From contig NZ_WWCJ01000021.1 in assembly GCF_009857475.1 (NCBI RefSeq), positions 32,871 to 96,870 of the forward strand: a DNA stretch of 64,000 bases. Direction: 5' to 3'. The position numbers were made by a program, and so were the translations under genes. The notes beneath the pieces are model-generated. The model made no database searches, was not told the DNA's origin, and saw only the letters and a program-made list of their open reading frames with translations. The stretch comes from Pseudoduganella guangdongensis (GTDB lineage Bacteria > Pseudomonadota > Gammaproteobacteria > Burkholderiales > Burkholderiaceae_D). Below are positions 59,519 through 64,000 of this stretch, piece after piece; the stretch's first letter is position 1, and every line of letters begins with the position of its first letter.

Positions 59519-61720
59519 TTACTCCTTGGACGGTTGCCAGCGGCGCAGCAGCAGTGCATTGCTGATGACGCTGACCGAGCTGAATGCCATGGCGGCGCCG
59601 GCCAGCAGAGGGTTCAGCATGCCAAATGCCGCCAGCGGAATGCCCGCCACATTGTAGATGAAGGCCCAGAACAGGTTCTGGCGGATCTTGCTGAAGGTGC
59701 GGTGCGAAATGTCGATCGCATCGGCCACCAGCAGCGGTTCGCCGCGCATCAGGGTGATGCCGGCGGCGTTCATGGCCACGTCGGTGCCGGTGGCCATGGC
59801 GATGCCCACATGCGCGGCCGCCAGCGCCGGCGCGTCGTTGATGCCGTCGCCCACCATGGCAACCCGCTTGCCCTCCGCTTTCAGGCGCGCGATGACGGTA
59901 GTTTTGTCGGCCGGCAGGAGGTTGGCCTCCACCGTGCCGATGCCCAGCGCCTGGGCCACGGCTTGCGCGCTGCCCTGGTTGTCGCCGGTCAGCATGACGG
60001 TGGCGATGCCGCGCGCATGCAGGCGCTCCACTGCCGCGCGCGCGTTCGCCTTCGGCTGGTCGGCAAAGGCCAGCAGGCCAAGCAGCACGCCATTGCCGCC
60101 GCCGGCGTCGGCCAGCCAGGAAATGGTGTGGCCCTGCGCCTCCAGCTCGGTCGCGCGCTGCTGCAGCGGCGACAGGTCGATGCCGCGCTCCGCCATCAGG
60201 CGGCCGCTGCCCAGCAACAGCTCCTGGCCATCCACCCGCGCCTGCAGCCCGCGCCCCGCCAGCGTCACCACCTCGCTCGCCGCCAGCGCGGCCAGTTTTG
60301 CGCCAGCCGGCGCCGATGCGCTGGCTGCCGCCTCCGCGTCCAGCACCGCGCGCGCCAGCGAGTGTTCGCTGCCGCGCTGGATGGCGGCGGCCAACTGCAG
60401 CGCGCGCGCCGCGTCCACCGCGTGCGGCAGCAGCTGCGCCAGCACCGGCCGCCCCTGCGTCAGGGTGCCGGTCTTGTCGAACACCACGGTATCCACCTGG
60501 CGCGCCATTTCCAGCGCCTCGGCATCCTTGATCAGGATGCCATGGCGCGCCGCCACCCCGGTGCCGGCCATGATCGCCGCCGGCGTCGCCAGCCCGAGCG
60601 CGCAAGGACAGGCGATCACCATCACCACCACCGCATTGATCAGGGCCGGTTCGGCATTGCCTGTGGCCAGCCACCAGCCGGCAAAGGTCAGCAGCGCGAT
60701 CACCAGCACCACCGGCACGAACACCGCCGCCACCTGGTCGACCAGCTTTTGCACCGGTGCCTTGGCCGCTTGCGCATCCTCCACCAGGCGGATGATGCGC
60801 GACAGCATGGTCTCCGCCCCGGTCGCGCTGGTGCGCACCAGCAACAAGCCCTCGCCATTGATCGCGCCGCCCGTCACCCGGTCGCCGACGTGCTTAGCCA
60901 CCGGCAGGCTTTCGCCGGTGATCAGCGACTCGTCCACATGGCTGGCGCCGTCCACCACCTCGCCATCGACCGCCACGCGCTCGCCGGCGCGGATCACCAC
61001 GATATCGCCCACCCGCACGTGTTCAATCGGCAGGTCCGCATCGGACTCGCCCTCGCGCCGCACGCGCGCCGTGGCCGGCCGCAGCTCCTGCAGCGCGCGG
61101 ATGGCCGAAGCGGTCTGCCGCTTGGCGCGCGCCTCCAGCCACTTGCCCAGCAGGACCAGGGTCACCACCACCGCCGACGCCTCGAAATACAAATGCAGCA
61201 TGCCGTCCTGCGGCGCCAGCGCCAGATAGACGCTCAGGCCATACGCCGCCGAAGTGCCCAGCGCCACCAGCAAGTCCATGGTGCCCGAACCGGCCTTGAG
61301 CGCCTTCCAGCCCGCGCGGTAGAAGCGCGCGCCGAATACGAACTGCACCGGCGTCGCCAGCGCCCACTGCAGCCACGCCGGCAGCATGACGTGGCCGCCG
61401 AACCACTCGGCCACCATCGGCACCACCAGCGGCAGCGACAGCGCCGCGGCCAGCAGCACGGCCAGCCCTTCCGGGATCAGCGGCGCGTGCTGCGTGGCCG
61501 GCGCCGCCACCTCGCTGGCGCTGTAGCCGGCCTTGCCGATGGCCTGCTGCAAGGCGGCAAACGCCAGCGGCGCGTCGGAATCGACACGCGCGGTCTCGGT
61601 GGCCAGGTTGACGGCGGCATGCGACACGCCGGGCACGCTGCCCAGCGCTTTCTCAACGCGGCGCACGCAGGATGCGCAGCTCATGCCTTCAATGCGGACG
61701 GTTTGCTGGAACTGACTCAT
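59519..61720 (-). CDS. copA: Copper-exporting P-type ATPase CopA
   Basis: 733 residues. One N-terminal HMA domain with GMSCASC (Cys15, Cys18), eight membrane helices, VIACPCALGLATP in helix 6, VVFDKTGTLTQG with the phosphorylated Asp, and GDNQGSAQAVA and VGDGINDAPALAAA in the ATP domain. It exports Cu(I). It heads the copA-cueR operon behind a MerR-type promoter. Confidence 0.97.
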   Translation of the reverse strand: MSQFQQTVRIEGMSCASCVRRVEKALGSVPGVSHAAVNLATETARVDSDAPLAFAALQQAIGKAGYSASEVAAPATQHAPLIPEGLAVLLAAALSLPLVVPMVAEWFGGHVMLPAWLQWALATPVQFVFGARFYRAGWKALKAGSGTMDLLVALGTSAAYGLSVYLALAPQDGMLHLYFEASAVVVTLVLLGKWLEARAKRQTASAIRALQELRPATARVRREGESDADLPIEHVRVGDIVVIRAGERVAVDGEVVDGASHVDESLITGESLPVAKHVGDRVTGGAINGEGLLLVRTSATGAETMLSRIIRLVEDAQAAKAPVQKLVDQVAAVFVPVVLVIALLTFAGWWLATGNAEPALINAVVVMVIACPCALGLATPAAIMAGTGVAARHGILIKDAEALEMARQVDTVVFDKTGTLTQGRPVLAQLLPHAVDAARALQLAAAIQRGSEHSLARAVLDAEAAASASAPAGAKLAALAASEVVTLAGRGLQARVDGQELLLGSGRLMAERGIDLSPLQQRATELEAQGHTISWLADAGGGNGVLLGLLAFADQPKANARAAVERLHARGIATVMLTGDNQGSAQAVAQALGIGTVEANLLPADKTTVIARLKAEGKRVAMVGDGINDAPALAAAHVGIAMATGTDVAMNAAGITLMRGEPLLVADAIDISHRTFSKIRQNLFWAFIYNVAGIPLAAFGMLNPLLAGAAMAFSSVSVISNALLLRRWQPSKE

Positions 61721-61750
61721 GGGATACTCCTCGCCTCTATTCTGGCGACC

Positions 61751-61781
61751 AGTATCAAGTATCCCACGATAGGAAGGTCAA
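61751..61781 (-). promoter_or_regulatory. CueR-type promoter of copA (19-bp spacer)
   Basis: On the minus strand TTGACC at 61781-61776, a 19-bp spacer and GATACT at 61756-61751. The spacer starts TTCC and holds a partly matched dyad (ACCTTCC / GGATACT). Long 19-bp spacing with an internal dyad is the mark of MerR-controlled promoters. It lies 31 bp before the copA ATG. Confidence 0.75.
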
Positions 61782-61788
61782 GCGCTTT

Positions 61789-62418
61789 TTACCAGTTATG
61801 GCCGAAGCGCAGGGTCAGCCGGTTGCGGCCATCTTCCGGCATCTGGTCGGAACGCACTACGCGGCCATAATCGAGCTGCATGCTCGAGTGCTTGTCCAGC
61901 TGCATGCGCAAGCCAATGCCGACGCTGCCCACCCGCCCGCTGCGCAGCTGCCCGGCGTAATTGCGGTTGTAACGGATGAAGTTGCGGTCATAGAACAGCA
62001 GCCCGCGGCACTTGCGCAGCAGGGAGGCGCACATATTCGGCGAATACAGCTCGACATTGCTGCCGATGCCGCCATCGCGCAGCACGTCGCGGTCGCGCAT
62101 CAGGCGCAGCGAGGTCGCGGCGGACGGCGCCAGCGCCTCGTGCAGGCTCAGGTCGGCCGAGTTGTACTGGGTGTTAACGCTAGCGCGCACCATCCAGTCG
62201 CGCGGCAGGGACTGCGTGAGCGACGCCGCCAGGCGCACTGTGACATTATTCGAGTTCGGCGTGCCCGGCCAGTCGCTGAGCCGGGTCTGGCTTGCGCTGA
62301 GGTCGAACGCCGCAGGCGACGTTCGCTCCCGCTCCGCTCGCAGCGGGGCGGCGGCCAGGGTTCCACAAGCACAGGCCAGCGCGGCCAGGCCCAGAATACG
62401 CGGTGCGGGGCTGTTCAT
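61789..62418 (-). CDS. Truncated ShlB/FhaC-like outer-membrane barrel protein
   Basis: 209 residues. A signal peptide (about 1-27) precedes beta strands. The segment GIGSNVELYSPNMCASLLRK, RGLLFYDRNFIRYN and GSVGIGLRMQL resembles the last barrel strands of ShlB/FhaC two-partner secretion transporters. The POTRA domains and about two thirds of the barrel are absent, so it cannot be a full transporter. It may be a small barrel of its own or a remnant. The start at 62418 has GGGAGA at 6 bp. The C-terminal GHNW ends with an aromatic, as outer-membrane proteins do. Confidence 0.65.
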   Translation of the reverse strand: MNSPAPRILGLAALACACGTLAAAPLRAERERTSPAAFDLSASQTRLSDWPGTPNSNNVTVRLAASLTQSLPRDWMVRASVNTQYNSADLSLHEALAPSAATSLRLMRDRDVLRDGGIGSNVELYSPNMCASLLRKCRGLLFYDRNFIRYNRNYAGQLRSGRVGSVGIGLRMQLDKHSSMQLDYGRVVRSDQMPEDGRNRLTLRFGHNW

Positions 62419-62533
62419 CTTCGCTCTCCCGGCAATCACCTTGCCTAGCTAAGGAGCAACTGTTGTTACTCTCAGTTTAGGACGAGATGGGCAAAATGAC
62501 AGTTATATTTTACACCTGCGCGGCGGCGCACCG

Positions 62534-62561
62534 TTGAGTGTTGCGTATTTGGCGCTATCAT
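62534..62561 (+). promoter_or_regulatory. Promoter of the MBL hydrolase gene
   Basis: TTGAGT at 62534-62539, 16-bp spacer, TATCAT at 62556-62561, 46 bp before the ATG at 62608. Confidence 0.5.
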
Positions 62562-62607
62562 GGGAGCACTTGGAATATAGACAACAAAAAATGGGGATGT
62601 GGCAACA

Positions 62608-63456
62608 ATGAAATTCAAGTTCTGGGGGGTGCGCGGCTCCATTCCGTCGCCCGGCCCGCGCACCGTGCGCTACGGCGGCAACACCACCTGTATCGAAGTC
62701 CGCACCGACAACGACACCTTGCTCATCATTGATGCCGGCACCGGCATTTTCCCGCTGGCGCAAGCGCTGGTGGCCGCGCCGCAGCGCCCGATCGAAGCCA
62801 ATATCCTCATCACCCACAGCCACTGGGACCATATCCACGGCCTGCCCTTCTTCTCGCCGCTGTTCGTCCGGGGCAGCAAGGTGTGCCTGTACGGCGCCGC
62901 CGACAGCGAGACCGGCAAGGGCATCGAGCATGTCATGGGTGTGCAGTTGCAGTACAGCTACTTCCCGGTGGGCGAAGCCGAGATGTCGGCCACCCTGTCC
63001 GCGCGCACGCTGCAAGTGGGCGAAAGCGTGCTGGTGGGCGATGCCACGGTGCGCAACACGGTGATGAGCCACCCCGTCACCAACCTGGGCTACCGCATCG
63101 ACTGCAACGGCAAGTCGCTGTTCTTCTCGGGCGACTATGAACCGCCAGCCAGTCCTTCCAGCGGCAGCGCGGCGGTGGACGAGCTGGTCCGCGGCGTCGA
63201 TGCCCTGGTCATCGACTGCTCCTACACGCGTGAAGAGTACCCGTCCAAGATCGGCTGGGGCCACGGCACTTTCGACAGCGCCATCGCCATGGCCCTGCGC
63301 TGCGGCGCGCGCCGCCTGCTGTGCACCCACCACGAACCGACCCGCGGCGACGACGAACTGGAGGCCGTCTTCGCCGACGTCATGGCGCGCCACGCCGGCG
63401 CGCTGGGCGGGCTGGAAGTCAGGCTCGCTTACGAAGGACTGGAGGTCACGCTATGA
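62608..63456 (+). CDS. MBL-fold metallohydrolase
   Basis: 282 residues. MKFKFWGVRGSIPSPGPRTV, the metal motif ITHSHWDHIHGLPFF (HxHxDH), FFSGDYEP and LLCTHHEPTRGDDEL place it in the PhnP/AHL-lactonase-like group of MBL hydrolases. Substrate unknown. The ATG at 62608 is chosen over a GTG three codons upstream. It overlaps the next gene by 4 bp. Confidence 0.88.
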   Translation: MKFKFWGVRGSIPSPGPRTVRYGGNTTCIEVRTDNDTLLIIDAGTGIFPLAQALVAAPQRPIEANILITHSHWDHIHGLPFFSPLFVRGSKVCLYGAADSETGKGIEHVMGVQLQYSYFPVGEAEMSATLSARTLQVGESVLVGDATVRNTVMSHPVTNLGYRIDCNGKSLFFSGDYEPPASPSSGSAAVDELVRGVDALVIDCSYTREEYPSKIGWGHGTFDSAIAMALRCGARRLLCTHHEPTRGDDELEAVFADVMARHAGALGGLEVRLAYEGLEVTL

Positions 63457-64000
63457 GCGATTCCGAACTGCAGCTGTACCGCAAGCTGCAAGCGGTCAGC
63501 ACGCGCCTGCACGCCGCGCCCGGCCTGGAGGCCCTGATGGCCAGCGTCTCGAGCGACCTGTGCCACCTGTTCGACTGCGACCGCTGCGTGCTGTACGTGA
63601 TGGACCAGGAGAAGGACTACCTGGTGTCGCGCGACAGCCGCGTGGCCGTCACCCCGGGCAGTATTGCCGGCTATGTCGCGCTGACCCAGCAAACGCTGAA
63701 TATCGCCGACGTCTACGACGCCTCGCAGCTGCGCGATATTTCGCCGCAGCTGCAATTCCAGCCCGGCATGGACCAGCGCACCGGCTACCGCACGCGCCAG
63801 GTGCTGGCCGCGCCGATCGCCGACGCCCAGGGCAAGGAACTGCTCGGCGTGCTGCAACTGGTGAACACGCGCAGCGGCGCGCCCTTCCCCGCGCAGCAGG
63901 TGGAGTGCCTGCAGGTGCTGTGTGAAGCGCTGGCGGTGGCGCTGGCCGCGCGCCAGTCGCCGCGCTTTGCCGCGCCGGCCGCGCCGCGCGCCGCCGCCCA
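63453..64000 (+). CDS. GAF-domain protein (partial, runs off the window)
   Basis: At least 182 residues. A GAF domain fills about residues 10-168 (LEALMASVSSDLCHLFDCDR, RQVLAAPIADAQGKELLGVL), followed by an Ala/Pro-rich linker (APAAPRAAA) leading to another domain beyond the edge. It starts at an ATGA overlap with the MBL hydrolase. In this lineage such GAF parts often precede a GspE/PilB-type ATPase, kinase or cyclase; which one is here cannot be seen. Confidence 0.82.
   Translation, partial: MSDSELQLYRKLQAVSTRLHAAPGLEALMASVSSDLCHLFDCDRCVLYVMDQEKDYLVSRDSRVAVTPGSIAGYVALTQQTLNIADVYDASQLRDISPQLQFQPGMDQRTGYRTRQVLAAPIADAQGKELLGVLQLVNTRSGAPFPAQQVECLQVLCEALAVALAARQSPRFAAPAAPRAAA

Noticed and set aside
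59381..61870. 829-codon open frame antisense to copA
   Set aside because: Shadow of copA and of its promoter region; no domain.

Overview
The window is high-GC chromosomal DNA that reads as a betaproteobacterium of the Oxalobacteraceae (Massilia, Duganella or Janthinobacterium type). This is inferred from gene content and order, not from a search: a GntR - sdhCDAB - sdhE - gltA block beside divergent mdh and acnA, lineage-typical DUF2863 and Mth938-like genes, and many long antisense open frames caused by GC-rich third positions. No insertion sequence, prophage, integrase or CRISPR array was seen.

Left end (1-7.0 kb): an accessory block. A type VI secretion spike protein (VgrG with a C-terminal adaptor-like extension) is followed by a lipase effector of the Tle3 kind that runs off the window. 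Divergent from it are a BlaI-type repressor with a perfect dyad in front and a leucine-rich-repeat protein kinase. A Rpn/PD-(D/E)XK-like DUF4351 protein with a four-fold GIQQ repeat follows.

7.1-18.5 kb: the TCA-cycle block. gltA, sdhE, sdhB, sdhA, sdhD, sdhC and a GntR/HutC regulator lie on the minus strand; mdh, a CoA-ester-lyase-like gene, a small exported protein and acnA lie on the plus strand. Strong palindromes in both control regions suggest shared regulation. 18.5-31.7 kb: housekeeping and stress genes (DUF2863, CYTH phosphatase, M14 carboxypeptidase, catalase, patatin plus outer-membrane barrel, a hendecad coiled coil, a phosphoesterase, a sirtuin), a tRNA-Pro(GGG), and small metabolic genes.

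31.7-37.4 kb: a complete tripartite RND efflux operon (adaptor, pump, outer-membrane channel) with a 20-bp operator at its front. Directly upstream on the same strand (37.5-39.04 kb) is the most notable item: a retron. A 457-residue retron-type reverse transcriptase is preceded by about 165 nt that fold as a textbook msr-msd: a1/a2 inverted repeats, a G directly after a1, two short msr hairpins and a long msd hairpin ending 10 nt before the RT start. No separate effector gene is adjacent; the RT has a roughly 160-residue N-terminal extension.

39.05-53 kb: a lipoprotein, an MFS-acyltransferase fusion for phospholipid recycling, a NarL-type two-component system, a TonB-like protein, a DUF3015 protein, an Lnb-domain (DUF4105) protein, a giant 39-bp-arm hairpin, homoserine dehydrogenase, an aminotransferase with a TTG start, a peroxiredoxin and a PIN-PhoH ATPase. 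53-64 kb: LysR/ycaC and LysR/azoR divergent pairs, a DUF4349 lipoprotein, a copper chaperone, a GST, a TSUP permease, a copA-cueR copper-efflux operon with a 19-bp-spacer MerR-type promoter, a truncated ShlB/FhaC-like barrel, an MBL hydrolase and the start of a GAF-domain protein.
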